Assembly: GCA_009842675.1 (NCBI GenBank) | Contig: VYEX01000020.1 | Location: forward strand, 25,021-89,020 | DNA length: 64,000 bases | Reading direction: 5' to 3' | Origin: Acidimicrobiia bacterium | GTDB lineage: Bacteria; Actinomycetota; Acidimicrobiia; Acidimicrobiales; Bin134 | In this document: in pieces, positions 9,997-20,344 of the stretch | Layout: each line of letters opens with the position of its first letter | Numbering within the stretch: position 1 is the first letter of the stretch | The notes under the pieces: generated by a model | What the model was told of the DNA's origin: nothing | Seen by the model: the letters and a program-made list of their open reading frames with translations, nothing else | The model's database searches: none | Made by a program: the position numbers and the translations under genes

Positions 9997-11034
9997 ATGA
10001 CTAGACAGACACGTAACTTCAAGATGTTGAGTACTGTCCTCGTTTTCATAATGCTGGGCGTCCTCCTTGTTGGATGCGGGGACGATGATGATGGTAGGCC
10101 AAGCAAACTTGTCTTTAGTCAGGTGCCAGCTGAAGATGCAACCGGTATGGCCCAGGCCTACACAACGACGATTGACATTCTCATTGACCATGTTGAAGGC
10201 CTAGAAGAAATAGAGTTCGTCCTGGCAACTGAATATGCGGGAATGGTAGAGGGCATTATCGCAGGGCGAATTGATGCGGCCCAATACGGTCCTTTTGCCT
10301 ATGTAATCTCAACTCAGAAAGGCGCCAATCTTGAAGTCGCTGGTACGGCAATAAGGAAAAAGGGAGCGTCTCCCGGGTATCGAAGCTACTTGGTAACTGG
10401 AATAGATAGTGGAATTTCGAGCCTTGAAGATCTTGCAGGTAAGAATGTGTGCTTCGTTGACCCGGGTTCAACTTCGGGGTACTTATTCCCTTCAGAGGGT
10501 CTGCTCTCAGTAGGTCTTGACCCATCAGAAGGATCGAATGATATAAACTCAATCTTTGCCGGTGGGCACGACTCGTCAATCTTGAGCGTCGCAAGTGGGG
10601 ATTGTGACGCAGGTTTCGCAGCCGACGTCTTCCTAAAGAGCCAACCCGATGACGCTGGTCCCGGTAGACTCCAGGACACAGGAGATATCGATGGCATTCT
10701 CGACAGAGTGGATGGCTCAGATGTCAACCCTGAAAGTGCTGAATTAGCAATCATCTGGAAGACAGAATACATTGCTGGCGCTCCATTCGCCCTTAACTTA
10801 GATACCATTCCTGCAGATATGATCGAAGAGATCACAGCTGTCCTGACCGAGAAAGCCAATGTCACCTACGCCCTAGCCAACGGTTATTGCGAAGGGACTG
10901 AGGACGACCATAATTGTCATATCGGTGCAGGAGGTACGGGAGATTGGGGATACATCGACGTTGGAGGCGACTCCTATTACGATGGCATCCGTCGAGTCTG
11001 TGAAGTAACTGGCGCTAACGAGTGCGAAGGTTAG
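9997..11034 (+). CDS. phnD: Phosphonate-type ABC transporter, substrate-binding lipoprotein
   Basis: A 345-residue periplasmic-type binding protein. A lipoprotein signal peptide ends in LLVGC with the lipidated Cys at residue 27, followed by an acidic tether. Family motifs are DAAQYGPFAYV and the ligand-binding DPGSTSGYLFP, characteristic of PhnD/PhnD-like proteins that bind phosphonates, phosphite or other reduced or esterified phosphorus. I chose the ATG at 9997 because AGGGGG sits about 7 nt upstream; that site lies inside an alternative start at 9982. No C-P lyase or phosphonatase gene is nearby, so the ligand is open. It is AT-richer than the flanks, as are phnC and phnE, suggesting transfer. 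Confidence 0.88.
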   Translation: MTRQTRNFKMLSTVLVFIMLGVLLVGCGDDDDGRPSKLVFSQVPAEDATGMAQAYTTTIDILIDHVEGLEEIEFVLATEYAGMVEGIIAGRIDAAQYGPFAYVISTQKGANLEVAGTAIRKKGASPGYRSYLVTGIDSGISSLEDLAGKNVCFVDPGSTSGYLFPSEGLLSVGLDPSEGSNDINSIFAGGHDSSILSVASGDCDAGFAADVFLKSQPDDAGPGRLQDTGDIDGILDRVDGSDVNPESAELAIIWKTEYIAGAPFALNLDTIPADMIEEITAVLTEKANVTYALANGYCEGTEDDHNCHIGAGGTGDWGYIDVGGDSYYDGIRRVCEVTGANECEG

Positions 11035-11087
11035 TTATAGAAGGAACCGCCTAACTTGAAAATGTTGGTGACGTAAGTCAAAGCAAT

Positions 11088-11939
11088 ATGGTTTCCCCCG
11101 ATGATGGCAGCGTAATGATTCCAGCGTCGGGGGAAACCGCTGTTAAGGTCACAAACCTGGTCAAGACTTTTGATAATGGGAGTGTTACGGCGCTTGATCA
11201 GGTATCAATCACTGTACCGACGGGTCAACTACTGGTCATTATCGGGCTTTCCGGCGCGGGAAAGTCAACCCTGCTTAGGCATTTAAACGGCCTACATTTG
11301 CCAACAGAAGGGTCGGTGGAGGTCCTTGGCCAGGACGTGCCTGCACTGACACGACCAGAGCTGCGACACCTTCGGCGCGATATCGGGTTCGTTTTCCAGC
11401 AATTTAATATAGTTGGAAGAGTCACCTGTATAGAGAATGTCCTGAGTGGGGCGCTAGGTCGAATACGAGGACCACGTATCGGGGCGATGATGTATTCAAA
11501 ATCGCTGCGAGTCGAAGCTTTCGAGCAACTGGATAGGGTCGGATTGGCAGATCGAGCTTGGCAGCGGACAGACACCCTTTCTGGCGGTCAACAACAACGT
11601 GTAGCTATAGCGCGAAGTTTAATGCAAAAGCCTAAACTGGTCTTAGCGGATGAACCAGTCGCCTCTCTAGATCCTGAAATTTCAGGGCAAGTGATGGACC
11701 TTCTCGTACAATGTTGTATCGAGGACAATATTACTGTCATCTGTAGCCTTCACCAGGTTGAATTGGCGTTGGGTTGGACAGATCGTCTGATAGGGCTCCG
11801 TGATGGCAAAGTCGTCATGGACACTCCGGTAGACGACTCATTGAACCAAGACGCTGTAATGGAGGTCTACCGCGAATTAGACCCATCTGGCGACAAACGA
11901 GAAGAATACGCCGAATCGATCAATAGCCCTGTCTTGTGA
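11088..11939 (+). CDS. phnC: Phosphonate-type ABC transporter, ATP-binding protein
   Basis: A 283-residue ABC ATPase. Walker A is GLSGAGKS at residues 53-60, followed by a Q-loop in FVFQQFN, the signature LSGGQQQRVAIARSL, Walker B LVLADEPVASLDP and a switch His in ICSLHQVELAL. It powers import together with PhnD and the fused permease. The start at ATG 11088 follows a 53-nt gap after phnD; an ATG at 11115 is an alternative. Its TGA overlaps the GTG of phnE (GTGA), a translational-coupling arrangement. Composition is AT-rich like phnD. Confidence 0.9.
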   Translation: MVSPDDGSVMIPASGETAVKVTNLVKTFDNGSVTALDQVSITVPTGQLLVIIGLSGAGKSTLLRHLNGLHLPTEGSVEVLGQDVPALTRPELRHLRRDIGFVFQQFNIVGRVTCIENVLSGALGRIRGPRIGAMMYSKSLRVEAFEQLDRVGLADRAWQRTDTLSGGQQQRVAIARSLMQKPKLVLADEPVASLDPEISGQVMDLLVQCCIEDNITVICSLHQVELALGWTDRLIGLRDGKVVMDTPVDDSLNQDAVMEVYRELDPSGDKREEYAESINSPVL

Positions 11940-13729
11940 CTACCGCAGTAGAAAAGGACGACGGACGCAATAGGGCTAGTTCTGGAGCGATCCAACGCGG
12001 TCATTCCTATCAGGTTTCTCGCCCATGGACCCTACAGAGGGCACAGATCTGGAGTTTTGCTGTCGTCCTGGTGATTGCTTTTGCTTGGTCCATTGATCGG
12101 GTAGGTCTTTCATTCAGTGGTATAGCAGAGATCATTGAAGGCTGGCCAGCAACGTGGAACCTACTCCAGAGGATGGTGCCACCCTTTATACCCAGTGAAG
12201 ATTTAGACGTAGTCATTTCCGCCGCTTTCGACACCTTCTTCATGGCCTTTGCAGGGACCGCGCTTGGACTAGTGTTGGGAATACCCCTCGGTCTGCTTTC
12301 AGCACGAAACGTCATGCCCTGGGCCTCTGTTCGTGCACTTGCAAGAGCAGCAATCGTCTTTTCGCGGGCTATACCTGCTCTGGTCTTTGCTATCTTCTTT
12401 GTCAGAATATACGGTATCGGCGTTCTCCCTGGAGTGATATCGATTGGCATTCACTCAATCGGTATGATAGGCAAACTCGTAGCTGATGCAGCCGAAGATA
12501 TTGATCCCGGCCCGCGTGAAGGGGTTGCCTCTACAGGTGCTGGCCCAATGCAGGACCTCTTCTCCGGTGTGTGGAGTCAGATGGTTCCAACAGTCATCAC
12601 TATTTCTCTGTATCGGTTGGAACTTGATTTCCGTTCCGCTCCTATCCTTGGATGGGTAGGCGCAGGAGGAATCGGCGTCCTTCTACGGGCGTACCAAGGA
12701 AGTCTCCGATATCAGGAAATGCTGGGAGTCACGCTCCTCATCGTAATCCTTGTGATTGTCTTAGAAGCGCTCTCTGCATTGACTCGCCATGCACTTCTGG
12801 GAACAACTGAAAGACACCCGACTAAAACAAAAGATGCAAAATCCAAAAAATTCACGAGTGGTCTGGCCAGTCCAGGAAAAAAGATAGCAGATTGGATTAT
12901 TAGTAGATCCAAGCAAAAGGCGACACCAGGGCATCAACTACCTCAGATCCGCTTGACTCCGCCATGGACTACAGAGCGCTTAAAAGTGAATGTAGTTGGT
13001 TTTATGTTTTCTGTACTCCTAGTGCTTTCGTTGATCATCCCAGACATCGGCGCTGGAGAAGTTATTACTGGTAGTGAGAAGATCCCAGAAATGCTAAGAA
13101 GGGTGACCCCTGACGATTGGTCCTGGTTCACCGACCGAATCGTTCATGACATGATTGATACGTTGGGGATCGGAATGGCAGCGACGGGATTGGCATTAAT
13201 ATTTGCAATTCCATTTTCTTTCCTTGCTGCGAGCAATACGGCCCCAGGGCGGTTTGTGTATCTTTGTTCACGATCATTCATGCTACTTGTCCGTTGCGCT
13301 CCCGAGCTAGTAGTTGCCGTGATATTTGTAGCAGCAATCGGGCCGGGGCCTAGAGCTGGAACACTTGCACTTGCTATTGCACTGTTTGGCTTTATCACAA
13401 AACTCTTTGCTGATGCCATAGAAGAGGCGCGTCAAGGCATTCGTGATGGAGTGGCTTCAACAGGGTCAAGCAGGCTCCAGGAATCAACTTCTGCGGTTTT
13501 GCCGCAAGTAATCACCTCTAAAATCAGCAACTCCATGTATTTATTGGATGTTGGAATTAGAAATTCAGCAATCGTGGGTATCGTCGGTGGGGGTGGAATA
13601 GGATTCTTGGTGATCAATGCCTCTAGACAACTAGAGTGGGAGACTCTAGGCGGAATCATCTTCTGCATTTTCGTCGTGGTGTATGCCATCGAGCTGATTT
13701 CAACCTGGGTCAGAAGAAAGATAACGTGA
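11936..13729 (+). CDS. phnE: Phosphonate-type ABC permease with two fused PhnE domains
   Basis: A 597-residue membrane protein consisting of two PhnE-like permease domains in one chain. Domain 1 (about residues 35-290) carries GVASTGAGPMQDL and LGWVGAGGIGVLL. Domain 2 (about 345-597) carries GVASTGSSRLQES and VGIVGGGGIGFLV. These are the cytoplasmic coupling (EAA-like) loops and the following helix in each half. Most bacteria use a PhnE homodimer or separate phnE1/phnE2 genes. The two halves are joined by a Lys-rich linker near residues 290-345. The start is GTG, overlapping phnC. The stop overlaps the next ATG by one base. Confidence 0.88.
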   Translation: MTTAVEKDDGRNRASSGAIQRGHSYQVSRPWTLQRAQIWSFAVVLVIAFAWSIDRVGLSFSGIAEIIEGWPATWNLLQRMVPPFIPSEDLDVVISAAFDTFFMAFAGTALGLVLGIPLGLLSARNVMPWASVRALARAAIVFSRAIPALVFAIFFVRIYGIGVLPGVISIGIHSIGMIGKLVADAAEDIDPGPREGVASTGAGPMQDLFSGVWSQMVPTVITISLYRLELDFRSAPILGWVGAGGIGVLLRAYQGSLRYQEMLGVTLLIVILVIVLEALSALTRHALLGTTERHPTKTKDAKSKKFTSGLASPGKKIADWIISRSKQKATPGHQLPQIRLTPPWTTERLKVNVVGFMFSVLLVLSLIIPDIGAGEVITGSEKIPEMLRRVTPDDWSWFTDRIVHDMIDTLGIGMAATGLALIFAIPFSFLAASNTAPGRFVYLCSRSFMLLVRCAPELVVAVIFVAAIGPGPRAGTLALAIALFGFITKLFADAIEEARQGIRDGVASTGSSRLQESTSAVLPQVITSKISNSMYLLDVGIRNSAIVGIVGGGGIGFLVINASRQLEWETLGGIIFCIFVVVYAIELISTWVRRKIT

Positions 13730-14607
13730 TGGGCGTGTTTCGTGTTACCCAGTTTTCTGATATGCACTTCTGTAGCGACCCTGAGGCCGCCCCGCGGAAT
13801 ACTGATGACACTTGGGACGCGGTGTTTGCCGATGCGTTCGATTCAGGCCAGCCACTGCCCGACCTGGTGGTGATTACCGGTGACATTGCCGACAACGGCA
13901 CCGAGGCCGAATACGAGAAGGTGGCCGAGAAGCTGTCCCGCCTCCCCGTGGATGCGGTGGTGTGTCCCGGAAATCACGACCGGCAGGTGCCCTTCGACGC
14001 CATTTTGCCTCGGCCGGGCATCAGCAGCGGGCGCACTCTGCGAGTCGGGCCATGGTTGTTCCTATTCGCCGACTCCAACGCGGACGGGCGGGAGCGGCGC
14101 CCGGACGGCTCGCTGGCGGACCGAGAGGACCGGACCCACGCGCACGGCCGTTTCGGGGATGCCGAGGTGGCATGGATTGTCGAGACCGTTGAGCGAAGTG
14201 ACGCGGATCACGCCTTTGTGTGGACCCACCACCCGCCGGGAGCCTTCGGTTTCTTCTACAAAGAAGACCATGACGTGGAATTCGCTCGGCTGGTCGACAT
14301 GGTCCCCAACATCCGCGGCGTGGGAGCTGGTCATACGCATACCAACACCACCCATGAGTGTGCGGGACGCCCAGTCCACCAGTGCCCGTCTCTGTCGACG
14401 AACCTCGACCTCGACGAATACACCACGCTCCCGCCCGGATACCGCACTTACGAGTTTTTCGATGACGGGACGGTTGCCAGCGAGGTCCACCTAGTGGGGG
14501 AGGAGCAGTGGCCGAGCTATCCCCTGGCCGAAGTTACCCGGCAAATGCTCCGGGGCGAGATCAGCTTCGAGGAGATGATGGAGCAGTTGACCGCTGAGCG
14601 GGCCTGA
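13729..14607 (+). CDS. Calcineurin-like metallophosphoesterase (CpdA-like)
   Basis: A 292-residue class III phosphodiesterase-type enzyme. All dimetal motifs are present: DMH (Asp11, His13), GD with Asp52, GNHD (82-84), WTHHPPG and GAGHTHTN. Relatives hydrolyse cyclic nucleotides, glycerophosphodiesters or similar esters. The ATG at 13729 overlaps the last base of phnE, so it is probably translated with the transporter. That makes a phosphodiester or phosphonate ester a plausible transported substrate (inference). Base composition returns to the high-GC norm within the first tens of codons. Confidence 0.83.
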   Translation: MGVFRVTQFSDMHFCSDPEAAPRNTDDTWDAVFADAFDSGQPLPDLVVITGDIADNGTEAEYEKVAEKLSRLPVDAVVCPGNHDRQVPFDAILPRPGISSGRTLRVGPWLFLFADSNADGRERRPDGSLADREDRTHAHGRFGDAEVAWIVETVERSDADHAFVWTHHPPGAFGFFYKEDHDVEFARLVDMVPNIRGVGAGHTHTNTTHECAGRPVHQCPSLSTNLDLDEYTTLPPGYRTYEFFDDGTVASEVHLVGEEQWPSYPLAEVTRQMLRGEISFEEMMEQLTAERA

Positions 14608-14617
14608 TTATGTCCTG

Positions 14618-14677
14618 AATATTTCTTAGATCAGAATGCTCTAAATATTGGAATAAGTCTAGAATACTTGCTAGGGT
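14618..14677 (+). promoter_or_regulatory. fur-katG promoter with AT-rich inverted repeat
   Basis: An unusually AT-rich patch between GC-rich genes. TTGGAA (14648-14653) and TAGGGT (14672-14677) are spaced by 18 bp and fit a promoter. The -10 box ends 6 nt before the fur ATG, so the transcript would be leaderless. AATATTT (14618-14624) and AAATATT (14643-14649) form a perfect inverted repeat just upstream and overlap the -35. This is a likely autoregulatory operator for the Fur-family protein, although it does not obviously match a published Fur box. Confidence 0.5.
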
Positions 14678-14683
14678 GCCGGC

Positions 14684-15133
14684 ATGGGATCCAGCGATAC
14701 TCCCTCCACCGCTGATCTGCTGCGGCGGAACGGCCTGCAAGTGACTGCTCAGAGGATTGCCGTCATCCGTGCCGTTTCGGCCTGTCCTCACGGTACCGTT
14801 GAGGATGTGGCCGAGGCGGTCCACAACGACATCGGCGCCATCTCCCGCCAGGCGGTTTATGACGCGCTGGCAATGCTCGCCGAGAAGGGCCTGATCCGTC
14901 GGATTCAGCCCGCAGGATCGCCGGCTCGCTACGAAGACCGAGTTGGCGACAACCACCACCACCTGATCTGTCGCAGCTGCAATCGGATGGTCGACGTGGA
15001 CTGCGCGGTGGGCTACACCCCGTGTCTGACCGCCTCCGATGACCTGGGATTCGAGATCGATGAGGCGGAGGTCATCTATTGGGGACGCTGTCCCGAGTGC
15101 TTCGCCACCAGCCCAGAACCGGCCGCCTCATGA
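14684..15133 (+). CDS. furA: Fur-family transcriptional regulator next to katG (FurA-like)
   Basis: A 149-residue metal-dependent repressor. An N-terminal winged helix (about residues 8-80, with [21 protein letters not shown] as wing/recognition segment) is followed by the dimerisation domain. That domain holds the His-rich [10 protein letters not shown] metal-site region and a second Cys pair in WGRCPEC. In mycobacteria FurA represses the adjacent katG and itself in response to iron or peroxide, and the 39-nt spacing to katG supports the same job here. The ATG at 14684 lacks a ribosome-binding site, consistent with a leaderless mRNA. Confidence 0.88.
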   Translation: MGSSDTPSTADLLRRNGLQVTAQRIAVIRAVSACPHGTVEDVAEAVHNDIGAISRQAVYDALAMLAEKGLIRRIQPAGSPARYEDRVGDNHHHLICRSCNRMVDVDCAVGYTPCLTASDDLGFEIDEAEVIYWGRCPECFATSPEPAAS

Positions 15134-17356
<2,223 letters not shown>

Positions 17357-17363
17357 GGATGGC

Positions 17364-17414
17364 GCTAGCCGGCTGGTCAGCGGGATCCCCCTCTCCCGCT
17401 GACCGGCAGCTAGC
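17364..17414. terminator. Strong hairpin between katG and the convergent TPP-enzyme gene
   Basis: GGTCAGCGGGA and TCCCGCTGACC pair perfectly across an 8-nt loop, and the stem extends outward imperfectly to GCTAGC on both sides. Its position just after katG and before the tail of the opposite-strand gene suggests a bidirectional terminator. No long U tract follows, as is common in high-GC actinobacteria. Confidence 0.75.
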
Positions 17415-17464
17415 TCGTTGTCGGAAGGCTTGGTAGCCAGTTCGAACGCGGAGAGTGGGTGTCC

Positions 17465-19081
17465 CTAGAACCCGTTTGTGGGCAGCGGATCGATGACCAG
17501 CTCGACCACCGCGGGCCGGTCTTCGGCGATCATTTCCCGGACTGCGCTGCGGAGGCCGTCGTTGTCGACAACCCGAGTAGCGGCGCAGCCGAACGACTCG
17601 GCGTACTTGACCAGGTCGGGATTGCGCAGCTCGGTGCCGAGCAGCCGTCCGCCGTAGTTGAGCTCTTGGTCGAGGCGGGTGTTCCCGTATCCGCTGTCGT
17701 TGACCACGATGTGCACGGTCGGGATGTCGTATTGGACGGCGGTGGCCAGCTCGTTGCTGGCGAACAAGAAGCCGCCGTCGCCGTTGATCGACACCACCGG
17801 TCGCTCAGGGGCGGCCACCTTGGCGCCGAGGGCCATGTTCATGGCGAAACCGAGCGTGCCCATATACGACGACGTGAGGTAGGACCGGGGATGGGCTACC
17901 GGCAGGTACATGTGGCACATGTAGCCCACCATGGTGGCGTCGACCGCCAAAATCGCATTGGCGGGCAGGCTGTCGGCCAGAGCCTCGACGATGGCGGCTT
18001 GGGGACCAGCGGCGCGATGGGCAGCATCAACCCTCTGGCGTGCCTCTCGCCACTGCCCTGAGCGATCGGGATTTGGATCGCTGATCTGCCGTAGCGCGTC
18101 GAGCAGGTCGGCTGCGCCCGCTTCGGCATCGCCTACAAGGGGGATCTCGGGCGGGGTGAACCGGCCGATCTCGGAGGGATCGACGTCGAGGTGGATCAGT
18201 CGGTGGCTGTCGCCCAGCCCGACTCCCTGTAGGCGGGTTCCCACGGCGAGCACCACATCGGCGTCGGCGATGATCGGTGCGAGGCGCTGGTGGACGAACA
18301 GCGTGCCAATCGCCGCGGGGTCGCGGCCGTCGATCACGCCCTTGCCCTCCCGAGTGGAGATAGTCGCCGCTTGGAGGTGGTGTTGCAGCTCGCGAAGGAC
18401 AGGGGCAGCGCCGTGGGCTCCGCCGCCGACGACCATCAGAGGATGGTCGGCCTCTGCCAGCAACCGGGCGGCCTGGGCCACGAGCTCGGGATCGGGCCGC
18501 GTCGGTTCGGGAGCGACGGGGTCGACAACCGGCGCACTTGTCGGTTCGCCCATGGTCTCAGGGGGAATTTCTAGGTGAGCGGGCCGAGGGCGGCCGCTGG
18601 TCATCGCCGCGAAGGCCCGTCTCACCGCGCCAGGAAGCTGGTCGGCTTCGGTGATTCGCTCGGCATACTTGGTGATGGGCCGAACCACGTCGAGCTGGTC
18701 GTGGACTTCGTGGGGGAGGCTGTTGCCCTGGCCGATGGCGTCCCGGTTGATCTGCCCTGATATCTGGAACACCGGCGACGACGCGGCGTATGCCGTGGCC
18801 AGCCCTGACCCCGCGTTGTACACGCCGGGGCCGGGCACGATGAGCGTCGTGCCTGGCCGCCCGCTCACCCGGGCGTATCCGTCGGCCATAAAGGCTGTGG
18901 CCTGCTCGTGACGCACGGTTATGTAGCGGATCTTGTCGGCGCCGCGGTGGAAGGAGTCCAAGATATGCATCAGCTGCACGCCGGGAATGCCGAATACCAC
19001 CTCGACGCCCTCTCGTACAAGCTGCTCGACAACCGCCGATCCCCCCGAACGGGTCGAGACGGCATCGGATTGCGTGGTCAT
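17465..19081 (-). CDS. Thiamine pyrophosphate enzyme, acetolactate-synthase-like
   Basis: A 538-residue three-domain TPP enzyme. The N-terminal PYR domain has the cofactor-activating Glu59 in TVRHEQATAFMADGYAR. A central FAD/NAD-like domain follows. The C-terminal PP domain has the Mg-TPP motif GDGGFLFASNE...NDSGYGN. Relatives include acetolactate synthase, benzoylformate decarboxylase and oxalyl-CoA decarboxylase. No small regulatory ALS subunit is adjacent, so a catabolic decarboxylase or lyase is as likely as branched-chain amino acid synthesis. The ATG at 19081 is divergent from the epimerase gene. Confidence 0.82.
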   Translation of the reverse strand: MTTQSDAVSTRSGGSAVVEQLVREGVEVVFGIPGVQLMHILDSFHRGADKIRYITVRHEQATAFMADGYARVSGRPGTTLIVPGPGVYNAGSGLATAYAASSPVFQISGQINRDAIGQGNSLPHEVHDQLDVVRPITKYAERITEADQLPGAVRRAFAAMTSGRPRPAHLEIPPETMGEPTSAPVVDPVAPEPTRPDPELVAQAARLLAEADHPLMVVGGGAHGAAPVLRELQHHLQAATISTREGKGVIDGRDPAAIGTLFVHQRLAPIIADADVVLAVGTRLQGVGLGDSHRLIHLDVDPSEIGRFTPPEIPLVGDAEAGAADLLDALRQISDPNPDRSGQWREARQRVDAAHRAAGPQAAIVEALADSLPANAILAVDATMVGYMCHMYLPVAHPRSYLTSSYMGTLGFAMNMALGAKVAAPERPVVSINGDGGFLFASNELATAVQYDIPTVHIVVNDSGYGNTRLDQELNYGGRLLGTELRNPDLVKYAESFGCAATRVVDNDGLRSAVREMIAEDRPAVVELVIDPLPTNGF

Positions 19082-19204
19082 GGTGCCTCCACCCTTACCG
19101 TTCCCCCGATGCCTGCCAATTCGTGCCGTGCCCTGCTTCTGAGAGTGTCGCCCGCCAGGTGCTGGCAGTAATTTGAGTCCACCAAGCTGCCAAAGGAGCT
19201 CGCT

Positions 19205-20098
19205 GTGGAGTTGCGGAACAAGACCATTGTGGTGACGGGGCCGACGGGGATGGTGGGGCCACCGCTGTGCAAGTCGTTGGCTGCCGACAATCGGGTGATT
19301 GCGCTGGCTCGGTTCTCAGACCCTGGTGCCCGGGCTGATCTGGAGGCTGGGGGAGTGGAGTGCATCGCCGTTGATTTCGTGACCGCCGACTTCTCGGCGG
19401 TTCCCCGCGATGTGGACGTGGTGGTGAATCTGGCGGTGATCAAGACCGGCGACTGGAAGACGGACCTGGCGGTGTGCTCGGAGGCCACCGGGCACTTGAT
19501 GAGCCACTTCCGCGACGCGGAGGCGTTCCTCCATTGCTCGTCGGGGGCGGTGTATCAGCCAAATGGGGGCCAGCCGTTCACCGAGGACAGCCCCCATGGC
19601 AATCACCACGCCCACATGATGCCCACCTATTCGATCTGCAAGATTGCGGCCGAGTCGGTGGCCCGATTCGGGGCTCAGGAATTCGATCTGCCGACGGTGA
19701 TCGCCCGGCTCAATGTGCCCTACGGCGACACCGCCGGCTGGCCGCTGTTCCACCTGCTGATGATGCGGGCGGGCATGGACATAGAAGTTCACACCGATGG
19801 CGCCCGCTACAACCTCATCCACGACGAAGACATCGTCGCCGATTTGCCAGTGTTGCTGGATCTGGCATCGGTTCCCGCCACCACCTTGAACTGGGCCAGC
19901 CCAGGGCTGGTATCGGTTGCCGACTGGTGCGCGTACATGGCCGAACTAGACGGTTGCGGCCCACCCAAAATCGTGGAGGCCGACACCGCCATTCCCAGCA
20001 CGGTGATGGACACCAGCCGCATTGAGGAACTGCGTCCCGACCGCCTGATGGGCTGGCAAGACGGCATTCGCCGCCTAGTAGAGAACCATCCCGCCTGA
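19205..20098 (+). CDS. NAD-dependent epimerase/dehydratase (extended SDR)
   Basis: A 297-residue extended SDR. The Rossmann motif TGPTGMVG lies at about residues 11-18. The catalytic region is SSGAVYQPNGG and YSICK (Tyr-x3-Lys), as in nucleotide-sugar epimerases and related reductases. The GTG start at 19205 has an AAGGAG ribosome-binding site 7 nt upstream. It stands alone, upstream of tRNA-Leu. The substrate is unknown. Confidence 0.82.
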   Translation: MELRNKTIVVTGPTGMVGPPLCKSLAADNRVIALARFSDPGARADLEAGGVECIAVDFVTADFSAVPRDVDVVVNLAVIKTGDWKTDLAVCSEATGHLMSHFRDAEAFLHCSSGAVYQPNGGQPFTEDSPHGNHHAHMMPTYSICKIAAESVARFGAQEFDLPTVIARLNVPYGDTAGWPLFHLLMMRAGMDIEVHTDGARYNLIHDEDIVADLPVLLDLASVPATTLNWASPGLVSVADWCAYMAELDGCGPPKIVEADTAIPSTVMDTSRIEELRPDRLMGWQDGIRRLVENHPA

Positions 20099-20133
20099 CC
20101 GGTATCTCGTAGAGCCAACAAGCCCCAGCGCGA

Positions 20134-20139
20134 TAGGGT
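20134..20139 (+). promoter_or_regulatory. Candidate -10 box of the tRNA-Leu gene
   Basis: TAGGGT, 28 nt before the mature 5' end of the tRNA, matching the hexamer used before furA and phnD. Confidence 0.4.
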
Positions 20140-20167
20140 GCCCTCTGCGCCGGAATGCGGCGTCCAC

Positions 20168-20255
20168 GTCGGAGTGGCGGAATTGGCAGACGCGCTAGCT
20201 TGAGGGGCTAGTGCCCAATACGGGCGTGGGGGTTCAAGTCCCCCCTCCGACACCA
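20168..20255 (+). tRNA. tRNA-Leu (anticodon GAG), CCA encoded
   Basis: An 88-nt class II tRNA. The acceptor stem GTCGGAG pairs with CTCCGAC, followed by the discriminator A and an encoded CCA. The D arm contains TGGCGGAATTGGCAGA. The anticodon stem CTAGC/GCTAG encloses loop TTGAGGG, giving anticodon GAG, which reads CUC and CUU. A long variable arm (GCCC...GGGC) and a T arm with GGTTCAAGTCC complete the cloverleaf. The long variable arm and GAG anticodon identify leucine. Confidence 0.97.
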
Positions 20256-20344
20256 GTTAGTTCTCGAGCCGAACGCCGTTTGGGGAAGTCGTCTACGTTT
20301 GCCGTGCTCGGCATCGCAGGCATCGGGGGTTCGAAAGATCGGCT

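Noticed and set aside
9997..14607. A complete phosphonate degradation operon
   Set aside because: Only transporter genes and a phosphodiesterase are present; no phn C-P lyase, phnX or phnY/Z genes are seen.
14618..14665. A canonical Fur box upstream of furA
   Set aside because: An AT-rich inverted repeat is present, but I could not match it to the published consensus, so it is only listed as a candidate operator.
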